62,274 nt of DNA from Mayfieldus sp038329895 (GCA_038329895.1 JBBQNM010000005.1:1-62274), one strand, 5' to 3'; positions 16,262 to 24,969 are shown, numbered from the stretch's first letter. Notes: a model not told the origin generated them from the letters alone. Made by a program: numbers and translations.

Positions 16262-17206
16262 ATGAAGCTCGAGGGCATCCACCACATCACGGCGATCACC
16301 GAGAACGCCCAGCGCAACGTCGACTTCTACGCGGGCGTCCTAGGTCTAAGGCTGGTCAAGAAGACGGTCAACCAGGACAACCCGACCGTCTATCACCTCT
16401 TCTACGCCGACGAGAAGGGCGACCCCGGCTCCGACCTCACCTTCTTCGAGTATCCAGGGGTGCCCGAGGGACACGCCGGGGCGGGGATGATCCACAGGAT
16501 CGTCTGGCGGGTCGGGTCCGAGGATTCGATCGCCTTCTGGCAGGAGCGTCTTTCGGGCCAAGGGACCGAATCCGAGCTGCAAAACGGGCGGTTGCACTTC
16601 TCCGACCCGGAGGGGCTGGGGCACGAGCTCGTGGTGGTCGACGTCGACGACGAACCGCTGATCGCCGACCATCCTGAGGTTCCCGCCGAACTCGCCCTGC
16701 AGGGCTTTCACGCCGCCCGCGCCTACAGCCAAGCGCCCGAAGCGAGCCGCTCGCTACTCGAGGATGCCCTGCAGTTCACCCCGTACGGCGATGCGGAGTT
16801 TGCCCCATCGGGCGCCGGGTGGGAGGCGCGTGGCGAGCGTCGCGGTGGGCTCTGGGCCTACGACGTGTCGCCGAGCGAACCCGGCATCCAGGGCGCCGGG
16901 ACCGTGCACCACATCGCCTGGGCCTCCGAGGTGGAGGAGCACCTGGCGTGGCGCGAACGGGTGATCGAGGGCGGCGCCTCGCCGACCCCGGTGATCGACC
17001 GCTTCTACTTCCGCTCGATCTACTTCCGCGAGCCGAGCGGGGTGCTGTTCGAGATCGCCACGCTCGGGCCCGGCTTCACTGTCGACGAGCCGCTCGAGCA
17101 CCTGGGCGAGAAGCTCTCGCTGCCGCCCGACTACGAGCACCTGCGCGCCGAGGTGGAGCCGAGGCTGCGGCCGATCACCAACCCGAGGGTCGCCGCGGCG
17201 CGTTGA
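16262..17206 (+). CDS. Ring-cleaving dioxygenase, VOC/glyoxalase superfamily (MhqO/LinE-like)
   Basis: A 314-aa protein made of two vicinal-oxygen-chelate modules: MKLEGIHHITAITENAQRNV at the N-terminus and GTVHHIAWASEVEEHLAW from about residue 215, with metal ligands His in GIHHIT, His in VHHIAW and Glu in SGVLFEIATLGPGF. This is the pattern of extradiol dioxygenases that cleave hydroquinone-type rings (MhqO, LinE). The downstream maleylacetate-reductase-like gene overlaps its stop, which supports a role in (hydro)quinone breakdown or detoxification. It begins 23 bases after a tRNA-Thr, so it may be read from a promoter inside or before that tRNA. Confidence 0.85.
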   Translation: MKLEGIHHITAITENAQRNVDFYAGVLGLRLVKKTVNQDNPTVYHLFYADEKGDPGSDLTFFEYPGVPEGHAGAGMIHRIVWRVGSEDSIAFWQERLSGQGTESELQNGRLHFSDPEGLGHELVVVDVDDEPLIADHPEVPAELALQGFHAARAYSQAPEASRSLLEDALQFTPYGDAEFAPSGAGWEARGERRGGLWAYDVSPSEPGIQGAGTVHHIAWASEVEEHLAWRERVIEGGASPTPVIDRFYFRSIYFREPSGVLFEIATLGPGFTVDEPLEHLGEKLSLPPDYEHLRAEVEPRLRPITNPRVAAAR

Positions 17207-18213
17207 GCGGCGACGGCGCCTCGTTTACCTGGCGCGACGCCAACCGCACGGTCCTATTCGGGCAGGGAGCGGTGCAGGGCGCGGCCGGCACCCTGGCCGA
17301 GCACGGGTTAGAGGAATTCGATCTGCTTTCCACTCCGCGGGCCATGGCCGAGGCCAATCAGCTGGCGGCAGCGGCCGCGGCCGTCCACGAAGTGGCGCCG
17401 GGCGGCGTGCCCGAGGTGGCGGCGGCGCTCCTCGGCCAAGCCTCCTCACCGGCACTGGTCGCCCTCGGCGGCGGGCGGGTGATCGACGCCGGGAAGGCGG
17501 TCGCCTCGGTGGAGGGTCAGACCGTGGCGGCGATCCCGACCACGCTCTCGGGGGCTGAGATGACCGGCGTCCATCGCTTCCCGGCCGGCGCCGAGGAGCG
17601 GGCCAAGGGCCTGGTTCGCCCCGAGCTGGTGATCGCGGATCCCGAGCCGATGACCAGCCAGCCCGAATCGCAGCTGCGCGCCAGCGCGATGAACGCGCTT
17701 GCACACGGAGCCGACTCTCTCTACACCCCGCTCGCCAACCCGGTCTCGAGGATGACCGCGCTGCGCGGCGCGCAGTTGATCGGCGAGACGCTGGACCAGA
17801 GCCCCGACGACCGCGACCGCTCCGCGCTGGCGCTCGGCTCAATCCTCTGCGGCTACGCGTTCGACTCCGCGCTGTTCGCGATCCACCATGTGATCTGCCA
17901 GACGCTGGTGCGAGGGCTCGGAATCCCGCACGCGGAGACCAACGCGGCGATCCTGCCCCACGCGATCGCCTTCATGCGGGAACGGGCGCCGGAGCAGATC
18001 GGTGATCTGGCGAATGCCCTACACACCGACCCTGACTCGCTGCCGGACAGGATCGCGGAGCTCGGACGTCCGCAGGGCCTCGGCGACCTCGGCGCCGACA
18101 AGGAGGGCCTGGAGAAGGTCCTCGACGAGATCGAGGCCCGTCCCCAGCTCGCCTTCACCCCCGACCCCCCGGACCGCGAGCAGCTGCGAACAATCATCGA
18201 GTCCGCTTGGTGA
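17203..18213 (+). CDS. Iron-containing alcohol dehydrogenase, maleylacetate-reductase-like
   Basis: A 336-aa group III dehydrogenase. Landmarks are VLFGQGAVQGAA, the NAD-binding VALGGGRVIDAGKAVAS, IPTTLSGAEMTG, and the metal-binding stretch AIHHVICQTLVRGLGIPHAETNAAILPH with several His. Length and motifs match maleylacetate reductases, which convert maleylacetate to 3-oxoadipate using NAD(P)H. The TTG start at 17203 overlaps the TGA of the upstream dioxygenase (TTGA), so the two are coupled. The final SSPALVALGGG-to-metal spacing is normal; other iron-type alcohol dehydrogenase activities remain possible. Confidence 0.85.
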   Translation: MSGDGASFTWRDANRTVLFGQGAVQGAAGTLAEHGLEEFDLLSTPRAMAEANQLAAAAAAVHEVAPGGVPEVAAALLGQASSPALVALGGGRVIDAGKAVASVEGQTVAAIPTTLSGAEMTGVHRFPAGAEERAKGLVRPELVIADPEPMTSQPESQLRASAMNALAHGADSLYTPLANPVSRMTALRGAQLIGETLDQSPDDRDRSALALGSILCGYAFDSALFAIHHVICQTLVRGLGIPHAETNAAILPHAIAFMRERAPEQIGDLANALHTDPDSLPDRIAELGRPQGLGDLGADKEGLEKVLDEIEARPQLAFTPDPPDREQLRTIIESAW

Positions 18214-18262
18214 CCGAGAACCTGCGCTTGAGCCACTAGCCACTAGCGACCTGTAACGAGGC

Positions 18263-19951
18263 TTGAACCCTCGTGTAGCCCAGTACATGGGCGAGGACCC
18301 CCTCCTGCGCTACCACGAATACACGCGCAAGCACAGCGTCAATTGGGCGATGTACCTGCTGGCGCGGAGCATCCTGCAGCCGGCCTTCTGGATTTGGCTG
18401 CGGCTTTCGAAGGGGGGTCGCAAGCACGCTCGGGTCAAGGGGGCGCTGATCGTCGCCTCCAACCACCGCAGCTTCCTCGACCCGTTCGTGATCGGGGCTT
18501 CGCTTCCGTGGCGAAAGCCGATGTGTTACGTCGGAAAGCGGGAGCTGTTCGAGAAGCGCTGGCAGGGATGGCTGCTCTCGCGTTGCGGCGCGTTTCCGAT
18601 CCGACGCGGCGAGTCCGACGAGGACGCGATGACCACCGCGCGGATGGTCCTGGAACGCGGTGGAACGGTCTGCATCTTCCCCGAGGGCACGCGGATCCGA
18701 TCCGGCTCGCTGTCGACGCCGAAGCGCGGGGTCGGGCGGCTCGCCCTTCAGACCGGCGCTCCGGTGCTGCCGGTGGCCGTGAACGGAACCGAGCGGGTCC
18801 GCCGCGGTTGGCGGATCCGTCCGCGCAAGGTGAGGATCCGCATGGGCCGCCCGATCACCTTCCCGCGCTCCGAACAGCCCTCGCCGGCCCTGGCGGCAAG
18901 GGTGACGGCGCGCATCTGGCCCAACGTCGAGTTGCAGTGGGAGGACCTGGGCGGTCTGCCGCCGGTGCGCCGCGCCGCCGTGATCGGCGCCGGCAGCTGG
19001 GGCACCGCGGTCGCCGTGCTGCTGGCGCGGGGTGGGCTCGAGGTGCAGCTTGGCACCCGCAGCCCCGAACAGGCGGAGGCGATGGACGAGGCGCGGGTCA
19101 ACGAGCGCTATCTGCCCGAGGTGCGGCTGCCGGAATCGCTGCAGGTCCAGCGCGCTTCCGAGATCGAGCTCGCCGGACTCGATCTGGTCTGCCTCGCGGT
19201 CCCGTCGAATGCGCTGCCGCAGGCGGTCGGCTCGATCGCCGACCGGATCGGCGAACGCACGGCGATCCTGCTGCTCAGCAAGGGGCTGGTCGCGCCCCAG
19301 GGCGAGCTTCCGAGCGAGTACGTGGGCGGGCGGGTCCGCGCCCGCGCGATCGCCAGCCTCGGCGGCCCAGCTCACGCACACGAGGCCGTCTCCGGCTCCG
19401 CGGCGCTGGTGCTCGGTTCCGCCGACCCCGACCTGCGGGCCCAGCTTGGCGAGGTGTTCGACCGCGCCGGCCTCGTCTGCGAGCGCTCCGGGGACGCCTT
19501 CGGGGTCGAGATGGCGGGTGCCGCCAAGAACGCCGCCGCACTCGCCGCCGCCGCCGCCCAACCGCACGGTCTGAACGCGGCCGGGATCGCCGCCGGGGAG
19601 ATCTGGCGCGAGTGCGTGGAATACGCGACGTCCCGTGGGGCGAGGCTGGAGACCTTCATCGGCCTCGCGGGAGTAGGCGACCTGACGGCGACGGTGCTCG
19701 CGCCGGGCAGCCGCAACCGTCGCGCCGGAGAGCTGCTGGGCGCCGGCATGCCCGCCGATCAGATCCGCGCCGAGATCGGCCAGGCTTCGGAGGGGCTCGA
19801 TTCCGTGCCCCTGCTCGCCGAGACGATCTCAGCCGCCGGGATCGAGGCGGAGGGCCTACAAGGGCTTGCGGCGCTGATCGAGGGCGCGATTGGAACCGAC
19901 GAATGGGTCGCGGGATTGCGCCGTGCAGAGCGCTCCCGCCGGGCCGCCTGA
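18263..19951 (+). CDS. Fused 1-acylglycerol-3-phosphate acyltransferase / NAD(P)-dependent glycerol-3-phosphate dehydrogenase (PlsC-GpsA)
   Basis: A 562-aa two-domain protein. Residues 1-230 are a PlsC-type acyltransferase with NHRSFLD (HX4D, residues 67-73) and IFPEGTR (139-144). Residues 237-562 are a complete glycerol-3-phosphate dehydrogenase: AVIGAGSWGTAVAVLLAR (Rossmann loop), LLLSKGL, the catalytic Lys region EMAGAAKNAAALAA, and GLAGVGDLTATVLAPGSRNR. One domain makes glycerol-3-phosphate from dihydroxyacetone phosphate, the other acylates a glycerol-phosphate intermediate, so the fusion joins supply and use in phospholipid synthesis. The start may be TTG 18263 or ATG 18287. Both active sites look intact. 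The dehydrogenase half has no separate ribosome binding site. Confidence 0.88.
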   Translation: MNPRVAQYMGEDPLLRYHEYTRKHSVNWAMYLLARSILQPAFWIWLRLSKGGRKHARVKGALIVASNHRSFLDPFVIGASLPWRKPMCYVGKRELFEKRWQGWLLSRCGAFPIRRGESDEDAMTTARMVLERGGTVCIFPEGTRIRSGSLSTPKRGVGRLALQTGAPVLPVAVNGTERVRRGWRIRPRKVRIRMGRPITFPRSEQPSPALAARVTARIWPNVELQWEDLGGLPPVRRAAVIGAGSWGTAVAVLLARGGLEVQLGTRSPEQAEAMDEARVNERYLPEVRLPESLQVQRASEIELAGLDLVCLAVPSNALPQAVGSIADRIGERTAILLLSKGLVAPQGELPSEYVGGRVRARAIASLGGPAHAHEAVSGSAALVLGSADPDLRAQLGEVFDRAGLVCERSGDAFGVEMAGAAKNAAALAAAAAQPHGLNAAGIAAGEIWRECVEYATSRGARLETFIGLAGVGDLTATVLAPGSRNRRAGELLGAGMPADQIRAEIGQASEGLDSVPLLAETISAAGIEAEGLQGLAALIEGAIGTDEWVAGLRRAERSRRAA

Positions 19952-19970
19952 GCGAGGGTACGCTTGCTCC

Positions 19971-20540
19971 GTGGCAGAGGAAAAGATCGAAGCCGGCCCA
20001 CCAACGGACCCGGTCGCGAAGGCGGAGATGGATCGCGCCTTCGAGGACCTCTACAGGGCCCACCTGCGCGACGTGTACTCCTATGCCTACTACAGGGTCG
20101 GCAACCATCACGACGCCGAGGACCTCACCGAGCAGGCGTTCCTACAGGCCTACCGGCACTTCGATCGGGCGAGGCGGGAGTCGGACGGCAGGCCGCTGCG
20201 GCCCTGGCTGATCCGCATCGCCCACAACCTCGCCTCCAACTACTTCCGCGACCGGTCGCGGCGCCCGCAGACGCCGCTGGACAGCGCCGATCCGATCTCG
20301 GCACCGCACGGCACCGAGGCCCTGGTCGAGGGGCGCGAGGAGCTGCGCAACGTGATGGCCGGGCTGCAGCACCTTCCCGACGATCGTCGCGAGGCGTTGA
20401 TCATGCGCTTCGCGCTGGGCATGGACAACCGCGAGATCGCGCGCGCCTTGGGTCGCACCGACGGGGCTACCAAAGTGCTGATCCACCGCGCGATCAAGCA
20501 GCTTCAAGAGCAGATGGACGAGGAGGCGGGCGATGACTGA
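19971..20540 (+). CDS. ECF-type RNA polymerase sigma factor
   Basis: A 189-aa sigma-70 region 2/4 protein: AFEDLYRAHLRDVYSYAYYR, HDAEDLTEQAFLQAYRHFDR (region 2.2) and RPWLIRIAHNLASNYFRDRS (2.3/2.4), then LQHLPDDRREALIMRFALGMDNREIARALGRTDGATKVLIHRAIKQL (region 4). GTG at 19971 is chosen because it follows the PlsC-GpsA stop by 19 bases and gives a normal ECF length. The downstream 109-aa membrane protein overlaps it by eight bases and is a candidate partner. Confidence 0.88.
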   Translation: MAEEKIEAGPPTDPVAKAEMDRAFEDLYRAHLRDVYSYAYYRVGNHHDAEDLTEQAFLQAYRHFDRARRESDGRPLRPWLIRIAHNLASNYFRDRSRRPQTPLDSADPISAPHGTEALVEGREELRNVMAGLQHLPDDRREALIMRFALGMDNREIARALGRTDGATKVLIHRAIKQLQEQMDEEAGDD

Positions 20541-20862
20541 GCACGCAGTGGAGCGACTGCTCGCGGACGCGTTGAGGCCGATCGAGCCCCCTGACAGACT
20601 GTCGGGCAGGCTCGAAGAGACCTTCTCAGCGGTTGCCGAGGCCGCCGCAAACGAGCTCTCCGACTGGGCCGACGCGCTGACCGAGTCCGAGCTGGAGGCG
20701 CTGCGCGACCCCCGCAACTGGGTGCGCCCGGCAATTGCGGTCACCGCCGGCGGCGTCGCCACCGGGGCCCTGGTGCTGTTCGAGCTGCGCCGTCGCAGCC
20801 GTCAGCGCAGTGGCGGCGGCGGCATACGCGGCCTGACCGAAGAGTTGCGTTCGCGCCTCTAG
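20533..20862 (+). CDS. Small single-TM protein coupled to the ECF sigma factor
   Basis: A 109-aa protein with an acidic helical N-terminus (ERLLADALRPIEPPDRLSGR, ANELSDWADALTESELEALRDP) and one transmembrane helix (PAIAVTAGGVATGALVLFEL) before a basic tail. The start overlaps the sigma gene by eight bases. Position and topology suggest an anti-sigma or co-regulatory role, but there is no zinc-binding anti-sigma motif and I do not recognise a family. It converges with the DUF4383 gene, the two stops overlapping by four bases. Confidence 0.65.
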   Translation: MTEHAVERLLADALRPIEPPDRLSGRLEETFSAVAEAAANELSDWADALTESELEALRDPRNWVRPAIAVTAGGVATGALVLFELRRRSRQRSGGGGIRGLTEELRSRL

Positions 20863-21275
20863 GTTGCTTCGGCGGTGCGCCTTGTGGCCGCGACCGCAGG
20901 AGTCGCCACTCCAGCCGCAACACCGAGCACGCCGAGGATCACGTGCAGGAAGTTGTCCTCGGTGTTCACCGGGATGAAGCCAAGGATCGAGTGGCCGTCG
21001 CCGATGATGAATCCCCAGATCGCGATCGCGATGTACACGACCCCGAGGCCGAGCGCATACTGGCGGGCCGCATAGCCCGCGACCAGCAGGCCCAAGCCCC
21101 CGGTCACGATGTGGACGATGTTGTGCCACCCGTTGACATCCAGGATCCCGAACACGGCGTCGACGCGGCCCGGGCTTCCGAACGACGAGCTGTAGAAGAA
21201 CCCGATAATGCCGGCGATCACGAGCGTGCCGCCGACCAACGTGGCGTACAACCTTGCTGGGCTTGAACCTTCCAT
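20859..21275 (-). CDS. DUF4383 family membrane protein
   Basis: A 138-aa protein with four predicted TM helices: LYATLVGGTLVIAGIIGFFY, GWHNIVHIVTGGLGLLVAGYA, YALGLGVVYIAIAIWGFIIG and FLHVILGVLGVAAGVATPA. The NxxHxxxG pattern in helix 2 (HNIVHIVTG) and NxxHxxLGxLG in helix 4 (NFLHVILGVLG) are the DUF4383 hallmarks. The ATG at 21275 follows AGGAGGAACT. Function unknown; these proteins are common in soil actinobacteria. Confidence 0.82.
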   Translation of the reverse strand: MEGSSPARLYATLVGGTLVIAGIIGFFYSSSFGSPGRVDAVFGILDVNGWHNIVHIVTGGLGLLVAGYAARQYALGLGVVYIAIAIWGFIIGDGHSILGFIPVNTEDNFLHVILGVLGVAAGVATPAVAATRRTAEAT

Positions 21276-21433
21276 AGTTCCTCCTGGTGGAATTGCTCCT
21301 GTTGATGTTTTCGCGCCAGGCGGACGAATCGTGATGATCCGCACCACGCCGGGGACCGTAGGGTGAGTTGGACGTTCATACGCGATAGCGGCGCGCCCGG
21401 CTCAGGGCACCCGCGCCACGGGGAAACCAGGCA

Positions 21434-22015
21434 GTGGCCATAGACAAGAAGAGGGCGGAGCGCCTCGGCGACGAGGAACTGATGCCCCTGGTTGCGGAGA
21501 AGGACCCGGAGGCGTTCGAGGTCTTCTACGACCGCCACGGCGGGGCCGCCTTCTCGGTCGCCTACCGGATCGTCGGCGATCGCTCCAGCGCCGAGGACGT
21601 GACCCAGGAGGCGTTCCTCTCGATCTGGCGCAGCGGCACCCGCTATGACCGCGCGCGGGGCAGCGTTCGGGCCTGGACGCTGGGCATAGTCCGAAACCGC
21701 GCCATCGACGCCCTGCGCCGCCAGTCCGGAAAGGCCCTGAAGCTCGACTTCGACGACGAGGCGGCGCTCGAGCAGCGCCCGTCGCCAGACTTCACCGACG
21801 AGCAGGCGCTGCAGCGCGAGTCGGCGCGGCAAGTGCGCGGGGCGCTCAGCGAGCTTCCCAGCGAGCAGTCGAAGGTGATCCAGCTCGCCTACTTCGGCGG
21901 CTTCAGCCACTCGGAGATCGCCGAGATGCTGAGCATGCCGCTGGGCACCGTCAAGGGCCGGATGCGGCTCGGGATCGAGAAGATCCGCACGCAGCTGGCG
22001 GAGGGGATCCCGTGA
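21434..22015 (+). CDS. ECF sigma factor (SigK/SigL-like) with RskA-type anti-sigma factor downstream
   Basis: A 193-aa sigma factor: FEVFYDRHGGAAFSVAYRIV, SSAEDVTQEAFLSIWRSGTR and VRAWTLGIVRNRAIDALRRQ in region 2, then LSELPSEQSKVIQLAYFGGFSHSEIAEML and MPLGTVKGRMRLGIEKIR in region 4. These are typical of the ECF group paired with RskA anti-sigma factors. The stop overlaps the next start by four bases, a standard sigma/anti-sigma coupling. Confidence 0.9.
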   Translation: MAIDKKRAERLGDEELMPLVAEKDPEAFEVFYDRHGGAAFSVAYRIVGDRSSAEDVTQEAFLSIWRSGTRYDRARGSVRAWTLGIVRNRAIDALRRQSGKALKLDFDDEAALEQRPSPDFTDEQALQRESARQVRGALSELPSEQSKVIQLAYFGGFSHSEIAEMLSMPLGTVKGRMRLGIEKIRTQLAEGIP

Positions 22016-22728
22016 GCGGAGCACGAGATCACCGGGGCTGGCGCGCCGACCTCTCCGCCTACCTGCTCGGCTCGCTGGAGGCGGAGGAGACCGAGGCGCT
22101 GGAAGGCCACCTGGAGGCCTGCCAGCGCTGCCGAGACGAGCTGCGCTGGCTACAGCCGGCGATCGACATGATCGGGGAGTCGGTCCCGCAGCTGGAGCCG
22201 CCCCCAGGCCTGCGCGCGCGGTTGATGGCCGAGGTGCGGGCAGACGCAGCCGAGCTGGCCCCGGACACGGCCCAGGATGCCCGGCGACGGGACGCGCCTT
22301 CGCGACGGTCCGGGGGTTTCCGCGCCTTCCTCTGGCGGCCGGCTGTGGCGCTGACCGCGGTGGCGCTGATCGGGGCCGTGATAGGCGGCTATGCCCTGCG
22401 CGGCAACGGCGGTCGGGATACGACCACTTTCCCCGGCCCCCACAGCGGCTCCGTGCGCGCATCGCTCGAGCGCCGGGGCGATTCCGGCACCCTTGTCATG
22501 ACCGGGCTCAAGCAGCTACCGAAGTCCGACGTCTACGAGGCATGGGTCCAGCGCAACCACCGCATACAGCCTTCCTCGCTCTTCGATGCGGGCCGCAACG
22601 GCAAGGCGACCGCTGCGATCCCGTACCACCTCGACGGCGCCAACGCGGTGATGGTCACGATCGAACCGAGGGGCGGCAGCAAGCAGCCCAGCTCCTCGCC
22701 GGTCGTCTCCGTCCCCCTGCCCGGCTGA
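22012..22728 (+). CDS. RskA-type anti-sigma factor (zinc-finger, single TM)
   Basis: A 238-aa protein. The cytoplasmic N-terminus carries an anti-sigma zinc motif (LEGHLEACQRCRDELRWL, HxxxCxxC), followed by one TM helix (PAVALTAVALIGAVIGGYAL) and an extracytoplasmic anti-sigma-K domain (GTLVMTGLKQLPKSDVYEAWVQRN ... VSVPLPG). It would hold the upstream sigma factor inactive until proteolysis. The rhomboid protease gene 60 bases downstream is a possible but unproven processing partner. Confidence 0.88.
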   Translation: MSGARDHRGWRADLSAYLLGSLEAEETEALEGHLEACQRCRDELRWLQPAIDMIGESVPQLEPPPGLRARLMAEVRADAAELAPDTAQDARRRDAPSRRSGGFRAFLWRPAVALTAVALIGAVIGGYALRGNGGRDTTTFPGPHSGSVRASLERRGDSGTLVMTGLKQLPKSDVYEAWVQRNHRIQPSSLFDAGRNGKATAAIPYHLDGANAVMVTIEPRGGSKQPSSSPVVSVPLPG

Positions 22729-22790
22729 CCCGACGCCGCCGGCCGCTGCCAGCGAACCGGACATAGCCCACAGGTAGCCTCCGATCCTCG

Positions 22791-23606
22791 ATGGCGACCT
22801 GCTACCGGCACCCCGACCGCGAAACCGGCGTCTCCTGCTCGAACTGCGGGCGTCCGATCTGCCCCGACTGCATGACCTCGACCTCGGTGGGAATGCGCTG
22901 CCCCGAGTGCGCGCGCGAGAAGATCAAGGTGCGCACCGGGACGGCCGCCTTCGGGCGCGCCGGGGCGACCCCAGCAACCACCGTCCTGATCGCCATCAAC
23001 GTGGTCGTGTTCCTGATCGAGATTGGCGCTGGCAGTGGGGGTTTCAACGGGGGCGGCAACGTGATCGACAACTTCAGCGTCTTCGCGCCGAAGATCGCCG
23101 ACGGCGAGTGGTACCGCGTGCTGACCGGCGGCTTTTTGCACGCCGGCCTGGTTCACATCGGGTTCAACATGTACGCGCTTTACATCCTCGGCAGGCTGCT
23201 CGAGCCGGCATTCGGCACCACCCGGTTCATCGCCATGTACTTCGCGTCGCTGTTTGCAGGCTCGCTGGGTGTCATCCTGCTCGAGCCCAGCACGCCGGCG
23301 GTCGGAGCTTCGGGAGCAATCTTTGGCCTGTTCGCAGCTGCATTCGTGATCGCCCGTGGACGACGACTGGAAGCGATCGCAGCTCAGCTCGGCGTGCTGC
23401 TGCTGGTCAACCTGGCGCTCACCTTCGGCATCCCGGGGATCGCAATCGGCGCCCACCTTTTCGGAGCCGGGGCGGGAGTCCTCTGCGGGCTGCTGATCCT
23501 GGCCGGAGATCGGGAGATCCTCGGCCCCAACCGGGTCCCGGTCGAGGTGGCGGCGATGACGGCGCTGGGGGTCGCCGCGGCGGTGGCAAGCGTGGCCCTG
23601 GCCTGA
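22791..23606 (+). CDS. Rhomboid-family intramembrane serine protease with N-terminal zinc-ribbon/B-box
   Basis: A 271-aa protein. The first 45 residues form a Cys/His-rich zinc module (CYRHPDRETGVSCSNCGRPI, CPDCM, CPECAREK). A six-TM rhomboid core follows, with FLHAGLVHIGFNMYALYILG, the nucleophile Ser in VGASGAIFGLFAA and the catalytic His in GAHLFGAGAGVLCG. It cleaves TM helices within the membrane. The module arrangement is common in Actinobacteria. Adjacent to a sigma/anti-sigma pair. Confidence 0.88.
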   Translation: MATCYRHPDRETGVSCSNCGRPICPDCMTSTSVGMRCPECAREKIKVRTGTAAFGRAGATPATTVLIAINVVVFLIEIGAGSGGFNGGGNVIDNFSVFAPKIADGEWYRVLTGGFLHAGLVHIGFNMYALYILGRLLEPAFGTTRFIAMYFASLFAGSLGVILLEPSTPAVGASGAIFGLFAAAFVIARGRRLEAIAAQLGVLLLVNLALTFGIPGIAIGAHLFGAGAGVLCGLLILAGDREILGPNRVPVEVAAMTALGVAAAVASVALA

Positions 23607-23626
23607 GGGTGCGAGAAGGGTTGCGC

Positions 23627-24556
23627 TTAGCGCGGCGCGGCGGCCCGGCTGGAGGCGGGCTCGGGGGAGACGAAGGGCTCGAAGTTGATCCCCTGCGGGG
23701 GATCGGCGCGGTCCGGATGCAGCAGGTGGGCGAGCAGCTCGACTCCGTCGACGAGCCGGGGGCCGGGCCGTGAGAACGACGAGGCGGCGTCGACGACCCA
23801 GATCCGACCAGCCTCCAGCGCCGCGAGCTGGTCGGCGTTCTCACTCGCCTGCCGGCTCGACTCCTCGACGTAATAGCCGCACGGCATCACCACCACGACT
23901 TCGGGCTCGACGCCTTGCAAGTCCTCCCAGGCGACCTCTCTGGACTTCTCGCCGGCCTCGCTCAACAGCGGCTCGCCGCCGGCGACCTCGATCATCTCCG
24001 GCACCCAGTGGCCGCCCAGGAACGGCGGGTCGAGCCATTCGAGGGCGAGCACGGTTGGGCGGGGCGAGCCGGCGACGCGCTCGCGGGTCGCGGCCAGCCT
24101 CGTCTCGAGGCCGGCGCGCAGCTCGCGACCCGCCTCGGGCACCTGCGCCGCGTCCGCGAGCCGCTCGACGTCGGCGAGCACCTCGGTGAGCGTCGAGGGG
24201 TCGAGCGAGATCACCAGCGGGCGGGACGGCAGCCGGGCCGCTACGGCGACCACGTCGTCGTAGGAGACCGCGCAGACGTCGCAAACCGCCTGGGTGACTA
24301 TCAGGTCGACCTCGAGCTCGGCGAGCCGCTCCTGATCGAGCTCGTAGAGCGCCCGGCCCTCCCTGGTGACCCGCTTCACCTCGGCGTCGATCTCCCGCGC
24401 CGACAGCCCCTCGGGGATCACGGTGCGGGTCAGGTGCGGTCTGCGGCGCGCGTCGGCCGGGAAGTCGCACTCGTGGGTGACGGCGACGACACTGTCGCCC
24501 AGCCCGAGAGCGAATAGCATCTCGGTGGAGGAGGGAACCAGGCTCGCGATACGCAC
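23627..24556 (-). CDS. BtuF-like periplasmic-binding-fold protein without signal peptide
   Basis: A 309-aa class III binding protein: RIASLVPSSTEMLFALGLGD, VVAVTHECDFP, VDLIVTQAVCDVCAVSYDDV, and EWLDPPFLGGHWVPEMIEVAGG, which match the vitamin B12/haem-type BtuF fold. It starts directly with the mature fold (MRIASLVPSS), so there is no signal peptide, as in a known subgroup of stand-alone cobalamin-binding-like proteins. No ABC permease or ATPase is next to it. Ligand unproven. The promoter is shared divergently with the pterin dehydratase gene. Confidence 0.8.
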   Translation of the reverse strand: MRIASLVPSSTEMLFALGLGDSVVAVTHECDFPADARRRPHLTRTVIPEGLSAREIDAEVKRVTREGRALYELDQERLAELEVDLIVTQAVCDVCAVSYDDVVAVAARLPSRPLVISLDPSTLTEVLADVERLADAAQVPEAGRELRAGLETRLAATRERVAGSPRPTVLALEWLDPPFLGGHWVPEMIEVAGGEPLLSEAGEKSREVAWEDLQGVEPEVVVVMPCGYYVEESSRQASENADQLAALEAGRIWVVDAASSFSRPGPRLVDGVELLAHLLHPDRADPPQGINFEPFVSPEPASSRAAAPR

Positions 24557-24568
24557 GCGGAGGTCACT

Positions 24569-24847
24569 ATGGCACTTCTTTCAGACTCGGAGATCGAGGA
24601 GCGACTGGGCGGCTTGGACGGTTGGAGCCGCGAGGGCGACGCGATCACCAAGACGTTCGAGAACGGCGATTTCGTCGGCTCGGTTAAGTTCGTCGACAGG
24701 CTCGTCGAGCCGGCCGAGGGGATGGGTCATCACCCCGACCTGGAGATCTCCTGGGACAAGGTCAAGGTCACGATCACCAATCACTCCGAGGGCGGCCTGA
24801 CCGCCAACGACTTCGAGCTGGCTCAGAAGATCGACGCACTCGCATGA
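24569..24847 (+). CDS. 4a-hydroxytetrahydrobiopterin dehydratase (pterin-4a-carbinolamine dehydratase)
   Basis: A 92-aa protein with the full active-site signature of the family: MGHHPDLEISWDKVKVTITNHS followed by GGLTANDFELAQKID, giving the His-His-Pro and second His/Asp residues. It dehydrates 4a-hydroxytetrahydropterin, regenerating cofactor for aromatic amino acid hydroxylases; many bacteria keep it without a known hydroxylase. Only 12 bases separate it from the divergent BtuF-like gene. Confidence 0.9.
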   Translation: MALLSDSEIEERLGGLDGWSREGDAITKTFENGDFVGSVKFVDRLVEPAEGMGHHPDLEISWDKVKVTITNHSEGGLTANDFELAQKIDALA

Positions 24848-24969
24848 CGGCCGCCGGGAGGCGCGCTTTCTGCTGCTAACTTGATGCCGTCGGCGATGGC
24901 AGACGACGAACCCCCTCGAAGTACGAAGCCGCATAGACGCCCGCACGGGCCCCGTACGGGAGGAAGCAG

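Noticed and set aside
20859..22462. Long minus-strand open frames over the second sigma/anti-sigma region
   Set aside because: They are shadows of plus-strand genes with clear domains; the translations are Arg/Pro/Ala-rich with no motifs.
23420..23480. Inactive rhomboid (His motif reads GAHLFG rather than GAHLGG)
   Set aside because: The catalytic His and the GASG Ser are both present; the neighbouring residue change is within family variation.
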